Origin: Oceanobacillus sp. FSL K6-2867
GTDB taxonomy: Bacteria > Bacillota > Bacilli > Bacillales > Amphibacillaceae
NCBI RefSeq assembly: GCF_037963145.1
Contig: NZ_CP150144.1
Span: 3,906,001 to 3,970,000 of the forward strand
DNA length: 64,000 bases
Reading direction: 5' to 3'
Part shown: positions 1-10,493 of the stretch, piece after piece
Layout of the letters: every line of letters starts with the position of its first letter
Numbering within the stretch: the stretch's first letter is position 1
Translations under genes and position numbers: made by a program
Notes under the pieces: model-generated
Told to the model about the DNA's origin: nothing
Databases searched by the model: none
Seen by the model: the letters and a program-made list of their open reading frames with translations, nothing else

Positions 1-55
1 GCAAAAGTGCAACGAGGGCATCCGCCTAAAGATTGGCGAATGCCAAGTTTTCTAA
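1..55 (+). repeat. Dispersed palindromic repeat D, copy 1
   Basis: A hairpin-forming element of about 55 bases that probably begins before the window edge. Arms at about 19-28 and 34-43 (ggcatccgcc / ggcgaatgcc) pair with one mismatch, and the conserved tail gccaagttttctaa follows. A second copy is at 31700-31755. The tail stops a few bases before the Shine-Dalgarno sequence of pgeF. Function unknown. Confidence 0.7.
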
Positions 56-69
56 TCAGGAGGTTTACA

Positions 70-888
70 ATGAATGAAGTCTTTAAAGAGAAAGATAACT
101 CTTATCTCAACATAGAAAAATGGCAGGAAAAACATCCTGGACTTGTAGCAGGCTTCACTACAAGAAATGGTGGAGTAAGCGAACACCCTTACCATACCTT
201 GAATTTCGGTTTCCATGTTGCTGATGAACAGAAGCATGTCATAGAAAACCGCGAGCTCTTAGCAAATAAGCTGAATTTTCCATTGCAAAACTGGGTGTCG
301 GGGGAACAAGTACATCGAACGGAAATCAAGTATGTAACGGATCGAGATATGAGTAAAGGCTCAGTTTCTTATGCCAGCTCAATTAAAGGAACTGATGGGC
401 TCGTAACCAATCAAAAAGGATTATTATGTACAGCATTTTTCGCAGATTGTGTTCCCTTATTTTTCTTTGATCCGATAACGGGATACATTGGAATTGCACA
501 TGCAGGCTGGAAAGGGTCTATAAACAGAATTGCTGAAAAAATGGTCGAAGCTTTTATAAAGGTGGATGTGAAAGCGGAAAACCTATTAGTAGCTATTGGT
601 CCTTGTATTTCCCAGCAAAATTATGAAGTGGATGAGCGAGTGGTTCAATCGATTCGTGAAACAGATAGAGTAAATGTGGTCCGTTCACTCGGCAAGAATC
701 GATTTTTATTAGATTTAAAGCAATTAAATGTAGATATCCTTTTACAATCTGGGGTATTACGTCATAATATAGAGATAACAAATTATTGCACTTACCGTGA
801 TGAAAATATATTTTTCTCTCATCGAAGAGATCATGGTAAAACTGGAAGAATGTTAGGGTTCATCGGATTTTCAGGAAGGATTACATGA
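70..888 (+). CDS. pgeF: Polyphenol oxidase/purine nucleoside phosphorylase family protein (PgeF/YlmD)
   Basis: Member of the DUF152 / multicopper polyphenol oxidase-like (laccase-domain) family. Characterised relatives act as purine nucleoside phosphorylases/adenosine deaminases or in peptidoglycan editing. Family signatures are visible: ADCVPLFFFD and AHAGWKGS hold the conserved Cys and His of the metal/substrate site. An in-frame ATG exists at 7, inside the upstream repeat, but the ATG at 70 follows aggaggtttaca and gives the usual length of 272 aa. It is the first gene of the ylmD-ylmE-sepF-ylmG-ylmH cluster, as in B. subtilis. Family assignment is sure; the physiological substrate is not. 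Confidence 0.9.
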   Translation: MNEVFKEKDNSYLNIEKWQEKHPGLVAGFTTRNGGVSEHPYHTLNFGFHVADEQKHVIENRELLANKLNFPLQNWVSGEQVHRTEIKYVTDRDMSKGSVSYASSIKGTDGLVTNQKGLLCTAFFADCVPLFFFDPITGYIGIAHAGWKGSINRIAEKMVEAFIKVDVKAENLLVAIGPCISQQNYEVDERVVQSIRETDRVNVVRSLGKNRFLLDLKQLNVDILLQSGVLRHNIEITNYCTYRDENIFFSHRRDHGKTGRMLGFIGFSGRIT

Positions 889-907
889 TGGAGGAGTTAT
901 ACGTAAA

Positions 908-1579
908 ATGGAAGTCGCAGCAAATTTGGCAGTCATTCAAGATAAAATAGGACAAGCATGTACAAAAAGTGGCCGTAGGCCTGACGAAATAAATGTTATT
1001 GGAGTTACGAAATATGCTACAATAGAACGAACAGAGGAAGCAGTGGAAGCAGGGGTTAAAAATCTTGGCGAAAATCGTAACGAGGGGTTCTTAGAGAAAT
1101 ATCAGAACATTGGTGACAAAGTAACATGGCATTTTATTGGAACCTTGCAGTCACGGAAAGTAAAGGACATTATTGACAAAATAGATATGCTCCATTCGTT
1201 AGACCGAGTTTCACTGGCAAAAGAAATAAATAAACGAGCGTCATCTTCGGTCAATTGCTTTATACAGGTCAATGTCAGTGGAGAAGCATCCAAGCATGGA
1301 TTGCGAGCAGAAGAGGTAATTCCCTTTATTGAGGAAATTGAGAGATACGAAAAAGTACATGTAGTTGGATTAATGACAATGGCACCTCATATCGAAGACA
1401 AAGAGGAGATTCGGAAGGTATTTCAGAACTTAACTTCTTTAAGAGACCGTATTAAAGCAAAGCAAATTCATCATGCACCGTGTGAATTCCTTTCCATGGG
1501 AATGAGCAATGATTATGAAATTGCAATCGAAGAAGGTGCTACCCATATCCGAATTGGTTCCCAATTAGTTGGTGATTGA
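908..1579 (+). CDS. ylmE: PLP-binding homeostasis protein, YggS/PLPBP family (YlmE)
   Basis: 223 aa single-domain TIM-barrel protein that binds pyridoxal 5'-phosphate without known catalysis and keeps vitamin B6 and amino-acid pools balanced. The PLP lysine is K35 in IGVTKYA; the NLGENRNE and [26 protein letters not shown] motifs (the latter about residues 196-217) contact the phosphate. GGAGG lies 11 bases before the ATG. It sits 19 bases after pgeF and overlaps no neighbour start, so it is probably co-transcribed with pgeF and sepF. Family membership is clear from the motifs and the synteny. Confidence 0.93.
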   Translation: MEVAANLAVIQDKIGQACTKSGRRPDEINVIGVTKYATIERTEEAVEAGVKNLGENRNEGFLEKYQNIGDKVTWHFIGTLQSRKVKDIIDKIDMLHSLDRVSLAKEINKRASSSVNCFIQVNVSGEASKHGLRAEEVIPFIEEIERYEKVHVVGLMTMAPHIEDKEEIRKVFQNLTSLRDRIKAKQIHHAPCEFLSMGMSNDYEIAIEEGATHIRIGSQLVGD

Positions 1580-1608
1580 TCGGAAACCTAAGTGAAGAGG
1601 TGATCGAA

Positions 1609-2040
1609 ATGAGTATCAAGAATAAAATTAAAAATTATTTCACCATGGATGATGAATACGAGTACGAATACACACAGGAAGAAGTCACACCGGAAAACAT
1701 AGATAATACAAAGCAACAAACACAAAAGGTTGTGAGCTTGACGAGCATGCAGCAATCTACATCAAAAGTAGTTTTATGTGAACCAAGAACTTACAATGAA
1801 GCACAGGAAATAGCAGATAGTATTGTAAATAGACGTGCAGTTGTCATTAATTTGCAACGTGTCGATCATCAACAAGCTAAACGAATTGTTGATTTTCTTA
1901 GTGGCACGGTCTACGCTGTTAATGGCGATATTCAGAAGCTAGGCGCTGAGACATTTTTATGCACACCGGATAATGTCGAGGTATCTGGAACAATATCCGA
2001 AGCATTTGCCCCGCAAGATGAATTTGAAAAAGGATGGTAG
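1609..2040 (+). CDS. sepF: Cell division protein SepF
   Basis: 143 aa. SepF polymerises into rings that align FtsZ filaments and tether them to the membrane at mid-cell. The N-terminal amphipathic membrane-binding stretch ([13 protein letters not shown]) is present. A charged linker follows, then the compact SepF domain (about residues 55-135) with [19 protein letters not shown] and [14 protein letters not shown]. An in-frame ATG at 1576 overlaps ylmE, but the ATG at 1609 is preceded by aagaggtgatc and gives the family's usual N-terminus. Six bases separate it from ylmG. Confidence 0.95.
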   Translation: MSIKNKIKNYFTMDDEYEYEYTQEEVTPENIDNTKQQTQKVVSLTSMQQSTSKVVLCEPRTYNEAQEIADSIVNRRAVVINLQRVDHQQAKRIVDFLSGTVYAVNGDIQKLGAETFLCTPDNVEVSGTISEAFAPQDEFEKGW

Positions 2041-2046
2041 TAGTGG

Positions 2047-2313
2047 ATGATTGAAATATTTAGAGTATTAGATTTTGCATTTATGATTTATGGTTATGCA
2101 TTAATTGTGTATATATTCATGTCATGGTTTCCAGGTGCCAGGGAATCATCATTTGGTCAAATATTGACCAAAATTTGTGAGCCTTACTTAGAGCAATTTC
2201 GCAAATTTATCCCACCAATTGGCATGATTGATATTTCGCCAATCGTTGGTATATTTGTACTTCATTTAGCACGGTTTGGATTGCTCCAGTTCTTCCAAAT
2301 GTTTTTATTTTAG
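2047..2313 (+). CDS. ylmG: YggT family membrane protein (YlmG)
   Basis: 88 aa with two hydrophobic segments (about 8-27 and 64-86) flanking the conserved motif SWFPGARESSFGQ and the PYLEQFRKFIPPIG region typical of YggT/YlmG proteins. The family is a small integral membrane protein almost always encoded next to sepF and divIVA; a role in division or envelope organisation is suspected but its biochemistry is unknown. The gene starts 6 bases after sepF. Start chosen at the ATG following aaggatgg. Confidence 0.9.
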   Translation: MIEIFRVLDFAFMIYGYALIVYIFMSWFPGARESSFGQILTKICEPYLEQFRKFIPPIGMIDISPIVGIFVLHLARFGLLQFFQMFLF

Positions 2314-2367
2314 AACAGCGGCAATCAGGAAGATTTTGACGAATTATATGTTAAAGGAAGTAACAAG

Positions 2368-3144
2368 ATGGACATTTACCAGCATTTTAGAAAAGAAGAA
2401 CAGCCTTTTATTGATCAAGCATTATCGTGGAAGGAACGTGTTGAACAGACATTTCAGCCAAAACTTACAGACTTTCTTGATCCGCGAGAACAGCAGCTTG
2501 TTGAAATGCTCGTCGGTTTGAATAACCCCGAATTAAAGCTTGATAAGCATGGCGGTGGATCCGAAACGGAACGTAAACGAATGGTAATTGCTCCTTTCTA
2601 TGAGGAGATAACAGATGACTCTTTCGAATTGACTTTGCTTCAGGCAACATACCCAGCTAAATTTATTACTATTGAACATCGAGATGTGATGGGAGCTTTT
2701 TTATCAATGGGGATAAAGCGTAGAAAGCTAGGGGATATTTATGCGGCAGACGGTCTTATTCAAATAGTACTCGCAGATGAAATCAGTTCATATGTCACTG
2801 CAAATCTGACAGGAATAAAAAAAGCAGCTGTTACATTTGAAGAAAAGCCATTCGCATTTTTGAAAAAAAAGCAAGAAAGATGGGTGGAAGCAGACAAAAC
2901 GGTTTCGTCTTTAAGATTGGATACGGTAATTAAGGAAATTTATCATATTTCTAGAAAAGATGCATCCACTTCCATTGAAAAATTGCAGGTCAAAGTAAAT
3001 CATAAAGTTGTAGATGACAATAAATTTCAGCTGCAAGAGGGCGATATGATTTCTTTGCGCGGGAAAGGGCGCAGCAAGCTAATTGCTATCAACGGCATGA
3101 CAAAAAAGGATAAATGGAAAATTAGTGTTGCATCTTTAAAATAA
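2368..3144 (+). CDS. ylmH: S4-domain RNA-binding protein YlmH
   Basis: 258 aa, matching the usual YlmH length. The N-terminal region (about 1-180) is the YlmH-specific domain; the C-terminal S4 RNA-binding domain (about 182-245) contains LRLDTVIKEIYHISRKDAST and GDMISLRGKGR. Work on homologues links the family to rescue of stalled 50S-peptidyl-tRNA and to cell division. AAGGAAG lies 9 bases before the ATG. It is the last gene of the ylm cluster; a dispersed repeat then separates it from divIVA. Confidence 0.92.
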   Translation: MDIYQHFRKEEQPFIDQALSWKERVEQTFQPKLTDFLDPREQQLVEMLVGLNNPELKLDKHGGGSETERKRMVIAPFYEEITDDSFELTLLQATYPAKFITIEHRDVMGAFLSMGIKRRKLGDIYAADGLIQIVLADEISSYVTANLTGIKKAAVTFEEKPFAFLKKKQERWVEADKTVSSLRLDTVIKEIYHISRKDASTSIEKLQVKVNHKVVDDNKFQLQEGDMISLRGKGRSKLIAINGMTKKDKWKISVASLK

Positions 3145-3212
3145 ATTACAGGTTTTGCAGGATTTTCTATTTTTTTGTCGAAATTATTAAAAACGGCTTC
3201 TTGAAAGTGTGG

Positions 3213-3382
3213 GTTCAAAGAGGATGAAAAGACAGTGGTTGGCTAGATATGCAACAATCTGGGTCTGCGATTGCTCGACCAATTGAAAAGATTTTTGCAA
3301 AGCTGACACCGGCACGTGTTGGCAGCTAGTTGAAGGTCTGCTGGGTCTTGATGCGTCATTTTGCCGGACTTTTTGAACAACC
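3213..3382. repeat. Dispersed repeat C, copy 1 (MITE-like ends)
   Basis: A 170-base intergenic element. It begins gttcaaagaggatgaaaag and ends ccggactttttgaacaacc, so its ends are roughly inverted (GTTCAAANAG). A second, longer and diverged copy lies at 36992-37200, sharing both ends and aaggtctgctg near the right end but not the middle. No ORF inside. It fills most of the 3145-3451 gap between ylmH and divIVA. Confidence 0.65.
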
Positions 3383-3396
3383 CCTTAAATACAACT

Positions 3397-3425
3397 TTGA
3401 AAAGTTTTCGATTTTATATTAATAT
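3397..3425 (+). promoter_or_regulatory. Candidate sigma-A promoter of divIVA
   Basis: TTGAAA at 3397-3402, a 17-base spacer and TAATAT at 3420-3425, 27 bases before the chosen divIVA start. The AT-rich context fits a housekeeping promoter. Not experimentally shown. Confidence 0.45.
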
Positions 3426-3451
3426 ATTTATACCTTGAGGAGGTGGCCATT

Positions 3452-3955
3452 GTGCCATTAACACCATTAGATATTCATAATAAAGAATTCACAAGAAAAA
3501 TCCGCGGTTATGACGAAGATGAAGTAAATGAGTTCTTGGATCAAGTAATTAAGGATTATGAAACGGTTATTCGTGAAAAAAAGGAATTGGATGAAAAAGT
3601 CAAACAGCTGAATGAAAGACTAGGTCATTTTACGAATATAGAAGAAACCTTGAATAAATCCATTCTAGTTGCACAAGAAACTGCAGAAGAAGTGAAAGGT
3701 AATGCAACAAAAGAATCCAAGCTTATTATAAAAGAAGCAGAAAAGAATGCAGATCGTATTATTAATGAGGCATTAAGTAAGTCACGCCGTATTTCAATGG
3801 ATGTAGAAGAATTAAAGAAACAGGCTAAAGTTTTCCGGACAAGATTACGTATGCTTGTACAGGCGCAATTGGACATGCTTGGTACGGATGATTGGGAAGA
3901 ATTATTTAAAACAGAGCTGGGCGAAGAACTCGATTTGATTGAAAATGAATCTTAA
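3452..3955 (+). CDS. divIVA: Septum/pole-site protein DivIVA
   Basis: 167 aa coiled-coil scaffold that binds negatively curved membrane at poles and septa and recruits Min proteins and sporulation factors. The N-terminal lipid-binding domain (PLTPLDIHNKEF, RGYDEDEVNEFLDQV) is followed by two long coiled-coil stretches (about 30-60 and 75-150). A GTG at 3443 is in frame but lies inside the Shine-Dalgarno sequence GAGGAGGTGG. The GTG at 3452 has 7-base spacing and yields the standard MPLTPLDIHNKEF start, so it was chosen. Confidence 0.95.
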   Translation: MPLTPLDIHNKEFTRKIRGYDEDEVNEFLDQVIKDYETVIREKKELDEKVKQLNERLGHFTNIEETLNKSILVAQETAEEVKGNATKESKLIIKEAEKNADRIINEALSKSRRISMDVEELKKQAKVFRTRLRMLVQAQLDMLGTDDWEELFKTELGEELDLIENES

Positions 3956-3958
3956 ACC

Positions 3959-3987
3959 TTGACGTTCTTAAGAATTTTACATATAAT
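3959..3987 (+). promoter_or_regulatory. Sigma-A promoter of the ileS T-box transcript
   Basis: TTGACG at 3959-3964 and a perfect TATAAT at 3982-3987 with a 17-base spacer. The promoter overlaps the end of divIVA by 0 bases and lies about 40 bases before the start of the recognisable T-box leader. Confidence 0.7.
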
Positions 3988-4027
3988 TCATACAAGATAT
4001 GCGTCAATTATAATTAACATATAATAC

Positions 4028-4260
4028 GTTGATGGAGAAAGTATAAAAGGATGTGGCTGAAAAGCGAGCCAGGAAATGGTGTGAGCCTGGTTCAGCACAC
4101 TTTTAGAAAATCACTCTTGAGTATCCATTGTGAACTTTAGTAATGATGGACGGCTTATCCCCGTTACGGATGTCGAGTGAATTTAAAATATTTATTTTAA
4201 ATTTATAAGGGTGGTACCGCGAGTCTTCTCGTCCCTTTTGGGATGAAGAAGGCTTTTTTG
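4028..4260 (+). promoter_or_regulatory. T-box leader (isoleucine) with terminator
   Basis: tRNA-sensing leader that lets transcription read into ileS when uncharged tRNA-Ile accumulates. The T-box core gggtggtaccgcg is at about 4209-4221. The AGUA-type box is in gatggagaaagta near 4030-4043. The probable specifier codon AUC lies in gagtatccattgtgaac (about 4119-4135), agreeing with the downstream gene. The terminator hairpin (arms about 4221-4235 and 4240-4254, one bulge) ends in a T run; the antiterminator would use the T-box core. Positions of stem I are approximate. Confidence 0.92.
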
Positions 4261-4338
4261 TATTCAAAAGCGAAAGCGCCTGGTGGTAGCCGAATTAAGA
4301 ATGTAAATACCAGCATATAATTTAAGGAGGAAGGCTAA

Positions 4339-7095
4339 ATGGATTATAAAGAAACATTATTAATGCCAAAAACAGAATTTCCAATGCGAGGAAATTTACC
4401 AAATAAAGAACCAAAACGCCAAGAAAAATGGGAAGAAGCAAATCTCTATGAAAAAAGTCTTGAGCGGACAAAAGGAAGACCACTATTCGTTTTGCATGAC
4501 GGGCCGCCATATGCAAATGGAGATCTTCATATCGGGCATGCCTTGAATAAAATCTTGAAAGATTTTATTACTCGTTATAAATCCATGTCGGGTTACCATG
4601 CCCCATATATTCCAGGTTGGGATACGCATGGTCTGCCAATTGAAACAGCTTTAACGAAAAATAAGAAAGTAAAACGTAAAGAAATGAGTGTGGCTGAATT
4701 CAGACAGCTTTGTGCAGAATACGCACTCGGACAAGTAGACAGTCAGCGAACTCAATTTAAACAGCTTGGCGTTCGTGGTGACTGGGATAATCCATATATC
4801 ACATTAACGAAGGATTATGAAGCAGCGCAAATTAAAGTATTTGGAGAAATGGCAAAAAAAGGCTATATCTACAAAGGTTTAAAACCGGTTTATTGGTCTC
4901 CATCTTCTGAATCCGCATTAGCAGAAGCAGAAATTGAATACCAAGATAAGCGTTCACCTTCTATTTATGTTGCATTTGAGGTTGTGGATGGTAAAAACTT
5001 ATTAGATGGCGGAGAAAAAATTATCATTTGGACTACAACACCATGGACCATTCCTGCTAACCTTGGTATCAGTTTGCATCCAGAACTAGAGTACAACGTT
5101 GTTGAAGTAAACGGTGAAAAATATGTTCTGGCACATGCTTTACTGGAAGATGTTGCTGAAGAACTTGGATGGGAAAATGTGCAGATCATAAAATCATTTA
5201 AAGGTCTTGAAGCAGATCGTATCGTTGCAAAACACCCATTCTATGATCGTGACTCTCTCGTAATGCTTGGTGAACATGTAACAACTGACGCTGGTACTGG
5301 TTGTGTTCATACTGCACCAGGTCATGGGGAAGATGACTTCTATGTATCGAAAAAATATGGCATTGAAGCACTTTGTCCTGTTGATGATAAAGGTGTGTTT
5401 ACGGATGAAGCACCTGGTTTTGAAGGTTTATTCTACGATGCTGCCAATAAATTGGTTACGGAAAAACTGGAAGAAACAGGTTCTCTATTGAAAATGAACT
5501 TTATTACACATTCATATCCACATGATTGGAGAACAAAAAAACCAACAATCTTCCGTGCAACAGCTCAATGGTTTGCATCTATTAAAGACTTCCGTCAAGA
5601 TATTCTTTCTGAAATTAAGGAAGTAAACTGGTACCCAAACTGGGGTGAAACGAGACTTTACAATATGGTGCGTGACCGTGAAGACTGGTGTATCTCAAGA
5701 CAACGTGCATGGGGTGTTCCAATTCCTGTGTTTTATGGCGAAGACGGTACACCGATTATTACAGATGAAACGGTTAACCATGTGTCTGAATTATTTAAAG
5801 AATACGGATCTAACGTATGGTTTGAGCGAGAAGCAAAAGACTTGCTGCCAGAAGGATTCACATCAGAGCATAGCCCGAATGGAACATTCACGAAAGAAAC
5901 AGATATTATGGATGTTTGGTTTGATTCTGGATCATCTCATGAAGGAGTATTAATGAACCGTGATGATCATCGCAGACCGGCAGATATATATCTGGAGGGA
6001 AGTGACCAATACCGCGGCTGGTTTAACTCATCTCTATCCACTGCAGTAGCAGTAACAGGAAAGGCGCCTTATAAAACAATTATTAGTCATGGATTTGTGC
6101 TTGATGGTAATGGAAGAAAAATGAGTAAATCACTTGGAAACGTCATTGTGCCATCCAAAGTCCAAAAACAGCTCGGTTCTGATATTTTACGTCTGTGGGT
6201 TGCTTCTGTGGATTATCAATCCGATGTTCGTATTTCGAACGATATTTTAAAACAAACATCGGAAGCATATCGTAAAATTCGTAACACATTCCGCTTCCTG
6301 CTTGCGAACCTTTCTGATTTCAATCCAGCAACAGATGCAGTAGCTGAGCGTGATTTAGAAGAAGTGGATCGTTACATGCTGCATCGCCTGCAGCAATTGC
6401 TTTCTGATGTACGTGAAAGCTATGAAAATTATGAGTATGCACCAATTTTCCATCAAATTCACAATTTCTGTGCGGTTGATTTAAGTTCCTTCTATTTAGA
6501 CTTCGCAAAAGACGTTCTATATATCGAGGCAGCTGATAATAAACGCCGTCGCAGTATTCAAACTGGCTACTATGAAGTTTTGACAACGTTGGTTAAGCTA
6601 CTCACACCAATCATTCCACATACTACAGATGAAGTATGGGAATACATCCCAGGTGCGGAAGCAGAGAGTGTACAATTAACGGATATTCCAGAACCAAGAG
6701 AAATCGCTGGCATGGATACATTAGCCGCGAAATGGGATCATTTTATGAATGTTCGTGATGATGTACTGAAAGCCTTGGAAGAAGCCCGAAATGACAAGGT
6801 TATTGGTAAATCATTGGAAGCTAAAATTACAATTGTTCCAAAAGATGAAGAAACGAAAGAAGTTCTAACAAATATGGAACACTTACATCAATTCTTAATT
6901 GTATCGGAAGCAATTTTAAGTGAGAATGATGCATCTGCAAAAGAATATAAGTTTGTTGATGTTGCTGTTGAAAAGCATCCTGGCGAAAAATGTGAACGCT
7001 GCTGGGTTGCCTCAGAAACAGTTGGTGAGGATCATGATCATCCAGAACTCTGTTCACGTTGTGCAAATGTAGTCAAAGAGCATTACACCGTATAA
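4339..7095 (+). CDS. ileS: Isoleucyl-tRNA synthetase
   Basis: 918 aa class Ia synthetase charging tRNA-Ile. The HIGH motif is at residues 64-67 ([10 protein letters not shown]) and KMSKS at 594-598. The editing (CP1) domain between them contains [13 protein letters not shown] and [14 protein letters not shown]. The C-terminal zinc module has the cysteine pairs CERC and CSRC near residues 890-910, as in bacterial-type IleRS. GGAGGAAGG precedes the ATG. The gene follows an isoleucine T-box and ends in a hairpin at 7114-7142. In B. subtilis ylyA follows ileS; here the next gene is lspA. Confidence 0.98.
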   Translation: MDYKETLLMPKTEFPMRGNLPNKEPKRQEKWEEANLYEKSLERTKGRPLFVLHDGPPYANGDLHIGHALNKILKDFITRYKSMSGYHAPYIPGWDTHGLPIETALTKNKKVKRKEMSVAEFRQLCAEYALGQVDSQRTQFKQLGVRGDWDNPYITLTKDYEAAQIKVFGEMAKKGYIYKGLKPVYWSPSSESALAEAEIEYQDKRSPSIYVAFEVVDGKNLLDGGEKIIIWTTTPWTIPANLGISLHPELEYNVVEVNGEKYVLAHALLEDVAEELGWENVQIIKSFKGLEADRIVAKHPFYDRDSLVMLGEHVTTDAGTGCVHTAPGHGEDDFYVSKKYGIEALCPVDDKGVFTDEAPGFEGLFYDAANKLVTEKLEETGSLLKMNFITHSYPHDWRTKKPTIFRATAQWFASIKDFRQDILSEIKEVNWYPNWGETRLYNMVRDREDWCISRQRAWGVPIPVFYGEDGTPIITDETVNHVSELFKEYGSNVWFEREAKDLLPEGFTSEHSPNGTFTKETDIMDVWFDSGSSHEGVLMNRDDHRRPADIYLEGSDQYRGWFNSSLSTAVAVTGKAPYKTIISHGFVLDGNGRKMSKSLGNVIVPSKVQKQLGSDILRLWVASVDYQSDVRISNDILKQTSEAYRKIRNTFRFLLANLSDFNPATDAVAERDLEEVDRYMLHRLQQLLSDVRESYENYEYAPIFHQIHNFCAVDLSSFYLDFAKDVLYIEAADNKRRRSIQTGYYEVLTTLVKLLTPIIPHTTDEVWEYIPGAEAESVQLTDIPEPREIAGMDTLAAKWDHFMNVRDDVLKALEEARNDKVIGKSLEAKITIVPKDEETKEVLTNMEHLHQFLIVSEAILSENDASAKEYKFVDVAVEKHPGEKCERCWVASETVGEDHDHPELCSRCANVVKEHYTV

Positions 7096-7113
7096 CCAAA
7101 TGTGAAATCCCAT

Positions 7114-7145
7114 AATAGCCCTCTTGAAATAAGGGGGCTATTATT
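7114..7145 (+). terminator. Terminator-like hairpin after ileS
   Basis: Arms aatagccctctt (7114-7125) and aagggggctatt (7131-7142) form a 12-bp stem with one G-U pair; the following bases are AT-rich but hold no long T run. Confidence 0.65.
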
Positions 7146-7238
7146 ATTGAAAAAGTGAAGAATAAAGTATACTATAAAAAAAGACTTCGCAAAGGGTTAT
7201 AGTTTTTTTACGAATATGGATGAATCGGGGGAAATAAG

Positions 7239-7709
7239 ATGATTTGGTATTACGTCATCGCGCTTTTTATTATTGGAATCGATCAAATTACTAAATGGAT
7301 AATTGTTAGCACGATGGAAATTGGCGACCGGATAACGATAATTGAAAATTTCTTTTATATAACATCACATCGAAATTCAGGCGCAGCTTGGGGAATTTTG
7401 CAAGGTCAAATGCTGTTTTTCTATATTATAACGGCAATCGTTGTTTTGGGTATCATCTATTATATGCAAAAATTTGCGAAAAATGATATGTTCCTTGCGG
7501 TTGGTTTAAGCTTTATTCTTGGTGGTGCAATTGGTAACTTTATTGATCGCTTATTCCATCAAGAAGTAGTTGATTTTGCTGATTTCTATATTTTTAACTA
7601 TAATTTCCCGATCTTTAATGTTGCCGATTCGGCTTTAACAATTGGTGTTATTTTCGTCATTATTGCAACAATTATGGATGAACGAAAGAAAGGAAAGACA
7701 AAAAAATGA
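7239..7709 (+). CDS. lspA: Lipoprotein signal peptidase (SPase II)
   Basis: 156 aa, four transmembrane helices (about 4-22, 55-75, 84-102, 128-148). LspA cleaves the signal peptide of diacylglyceryl-modified prolipoproteins at the membrane. The catalytic aspartate pair is D103 (GNFIDRLFH) and D130 ([10 protein letters not shown]), and the conserved NSGAAWGIL is at 46-54. CGGGGGAAATAAG precedes the ATG. Its stop overlaps the next start (ATGA), which indicates translational coupling with the pseudouridine synthase gene. Confidence 0.96.
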   Translation: MIWYYVIALFIIGIDQITKWIIVSTMEIGDRITIIENFFYITSHRNSGAAWGILQGQMLFFYIITAIVVLGIIYYMQKFAKNDMFLAVGLSFILGGAIGNFIDRLFHQEVVDFADFYIFNYNFPIFNVADSALTIGVIFVIIATIMDERKKGKTKK

Positions 7710-8617
7710 CACAATTTCAACATGAAGTAACAGAGGAACAGAACAAAACAAGAGTTGATAAACTTTTAGCTGCAATAAATCCAGAGCAATCCCGCTCACA
7801 AATTCAAGGCTGGATTAGTAAGGGACATGTGCAGGTTAATGAAGAGGTAGTAAAGGCAAATTTTAAATGTGTAACAGGCGATATATTAACATGGTCGATT
7901 CCAGAAGTTGAAGAACTGGATATTCAAGCTGAGAATATTCCATTGGAAATAGTTTATGAAGATAGTGATTTACTAGTTGTTAATAAGCCGAAAGGGATGG
8001 TTGTTCATCCTTCAGCAGGACATCAAACAGGTACATTAGTGAATGCATTATTATATCATTGTAAGGACTTATCTGGTATCAATGGGGTAGAAAGACCAGG
8101 AATTGTCCATCGTATTGATAAAGATACAAGCGGCCTTCTCGTAGTTGCGAAAAACGATAACGCACATGTAAAGCTATCCGAGCAATTAGCAGATAAGCAT
8201 GTAAAACGTAAGTATGAGGCGATAGTACATGGAGAGATAGGTCATGAATCAGGTGTCATTGATGCGCCGATTGGCAGAGACCCAAAGGACCGGCAAAAAA
8301 TGGGCATTGTTGATAATGGTAAACCAGCAATTACACATTTCAGTGTTATCAAGCATTTTCCGGACTATACACATGTAGAATGTCGCTTAGAAACAGGTCG
8401 TACTCATCAGATTCGGGTACATATGAGGTATATTGGTTTTCCACTTGTCGGTGATCCGAAATATGGACAGCGCAAAACACTTGATGCAGATGGACAAGCA
8501 CTGCATGCAAAAGTTCTTGGGTTTACTCATCCGCGAACAGGAGAATGGCTGGAATTTGAAGTAGAAGCGCCACGTGTTTTTCAAGCCGTATTGGAAAAGA
8601 TTAAAAGTATGTATTGA
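7706..8617 (+). CDS. RluD-family 23S rRNA pseudouridine synthase (YlyB)
   Basis: 303 aa. An N-terminal S4 RNA-binding domain (about 15-75) precedes the RluA/RluD catalytic domain, with [25 protein letters not shown] and the catalytic [11 protein letters not shown] motif (Asp in RIDKDTSG, about residue 139). [11 protein letters not shown] is the third family motif. The expected reaction is isomerisation of uridines of helix 69 or a nearby 23S site; the exact target cannot be read from sequence. It overlaps lspA by four bases. A strong TTGACA of the pyr promoter lies across its stop codon. Confidence 0.93.
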   Translation: MTQFQHEVTEEQNKTRVDKLLAAINPEQSRSQIQGWISKGHVQVNEEVVKANFKCVTGDILTWSIPEVEELDIQAENIPLEIVYEDSDLLVVNKPKGMVVHPSAGHQTGTLVNALLYHCKDLSGINGVERPGIVHRIDKDTSGLLVVAKNDNAHVKLSEQLADKHVKRKYEAIVHGEIGHESGVIDAPIGRDPKDRQKMGIVDNGKPAITHFSVIKHFPDYTHVECRLETGRTHQIRVHMRYIGFPLVGDPKYGQRKTLDADGQALHAKVLGFTHPRTGEWLEFEVEAPRVFQAVLEKIKSMY

Positions 8618-8641
8618 CAGATGATAATTTGTTTGTAATAA
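8614..8641 (+). promoter_or_regulatory. Candidate pyr operon promoter
   Basis: Perfect TTGACA at 8614-8619, overlapping the stop of the upstream gene, with TAATAA at 8636-8641 (16-base spacer). It lies directly upstream of the PyrR attenuator. Confidence 0.6.
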
Positions 8642-8660
8642 TAAATGAAGATTAAGAATT

Positions 8661-8772
8661 GAGACCTTTAAATAATAGTCCTGTGAGGCTAAAAAGGAAC
8701 GGTTTGTTCGTTAGGAATCGTATGTTCAAAACCCTTTTTTTCCTGCAGGAGAAGAGGGTTTTTAGTTTGTAT
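8661..8772 (+). promoter_or_regulatory. PyrR attenuator 1 (pyrR leader)
   Basis: RNA leader in which UMP-bound PyrR stabilises an anti-antiterminator and so promotes termination. The PyrR-binding loop agtcctgtgaggct (about 8677-8690) fits the UCC-G-GAGGYU consensus and is flanked by pairing segments (acctttaaa / aaaaaggaac). The terminator has arms aaaaccct and agggtttt near 8728-8764 followed by a T-rich tail. Confidence 0.85.
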
Positions 8773-8792
8773 TAAAAACGGGGTGTATTTAA

Positions 8793-9335
<543 letters not shown>

Positions 9336-9342
9336 ATAGCTA

Positions 9343-9447
9343 CAACTTTTAATCAAATCCAGAGAGATTTGAAAGGTTGTTTTTGAGAAATACGTGTATA
9401 CACTACACGTCTACCTCTTTGCAGCCTTTTGCAAAGAGGTTTTTTTA
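9343..9447 (+). promoter_or_regulatory. PyrR attenuator 2 (pyrR-pyrB gap)
   Basis: Second PyrR target. The binding loop aaatccagagagattt (9355-9370) lies inside the stem acaactttt / aaaggttgt. The terminator has perfect arms acctctttgca (9413-9423) and tgcaaagaggt (9430-9440) followed by seven T. It lets PyrR throttle pyrB-E separately from pyrR. Confidence 0.88.
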
Positions 9448-9566
9448 TTGCTCTTGAAATAATTTTAAATGGAGCCATTGTTGCTAGTTGAAGAATGATA
9501 AACCATAAAGTTAAAGTTCAAGTTCCAGAAAAAATCCTAAAACGTTCACTAAAAGGAGTGGAAATA

Positions 9567-10493
9567 ATGAGACATTTTATATCGGTTGATCAGCTAACAG
9601 AAAAGGATATTTATTCTATGTTACAAAAAGCAGAGAGCTACCGAAGCCAAAAGGTGAAGGACTTAACCCGGCAATTGTTTACAGCCAACCTCTTTTTTGA
9701 ACCTAGTACCAGAACAAAGATGAGTTTTATCGTAGCGCAAAGAAAAATGGGATTCGAATCACTTGATTTTCATGAGGATACATCAAGTGTAAGAAAAGGT
9801 GAGTCGCTTTATGATACAGCCAAAACGTTTGAAGCAATTGGAGCCAATCTACTTGTTGTGCGTCATGAGTCGGATGATTGGTATAAGGATCTGGAAGGAA
9901 AGATTTCTATACCAATGATTAATGCAGGAGCAGGCAAGGCTGAGCATCCAACCCAATGCATGCTCGATCTATTGACGATTTATCAAGAATATGGACGTAT
10001 CGAAGGTCTAAAGATAGTAATCGTCGGTGACATCAAGCATAGCCGGGTTGCCCACTCTAATGCAAAGGCACTGTCTAGACTAGGTGTAGAAGTATACTTA
10101 TGCGCCGCTCCGGGATTTGAAGATCCAGAACTTGAATTTCCTTATATTTCAATTGATGAGGCAGCAGAGATATGTGATGTTGTGATGCTGCTCCGAATTC
10201 AGCATGAACGACATGTGCAGAAAAATGAAACAAATGATTACTTGGAGCTTTATGGATTAACAAAAGAAAGAGAAAGAAAGATGAAGGAGAAGGCAATTAT
10301 CCTTCATCCAGCGCCGATTAACCGCGGGGTAGAGATTGATACCGAGTTAGTGGAATGCAGGCGTTCACGAATTTTTAAACAAATGGAAAATGGTGTCTAT
10401 GTGAGAATGGCAATTATGTCACACGTATTAAATGAATGGGGGATTATGAATGAAAACTTTATTGAAAAACGCCAAAAAGTTAGCAGCTACTAA
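9567..10493 (+). CDS. pyrB: Aspartate carbamoyltransferase catalytic subunit
   Basis: 308 aa. Joins carbamoyl phosphate and L-aspartate, the first committed step to UMP. The carbamoyl-phosphate motif [12 protein letters not shown] has S47-T-R-T50, [12 protein letters not shown] follows, and [10 protein letters not shown] is near the C-terminus. An in-frame ATG at 9495 would add 24 residues, but AAAAGGAGTGG directly precedes the ATG at 9567, which gives the usual length. It overlaps pyrC by 44 bases. No pyrI regulatory subunit is nearby, as expected for Bacillus-type enzymes. Confidence 0.97.
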   Translation: MRHFISVDQLTEKDIYSMLQKAESYRSQKVKDLTRQLFTANLFFEPSTRTKMSFIVAQRKMGFESLDFHEDTSSVRKGESLYDTAKTFEAIGANLLVVRHESDDWYKDLEGKISIPMINAGAGKAEHPTQCMLDLLTIYQEYGRIEGLKIVIVGDIKHSRVAHSNAKALSRLGVEVYLCAAPGFEDPELEFPYISIDEAAEICDVVMLLRIQHERHVQKNETNDYLELYGLTKERERKMKEKAIILHPAPINRGVEIDTELVECRRSRIFKQMENGVYVRMAIMSHVLNEWGIMNENFIEKRQKVSSY

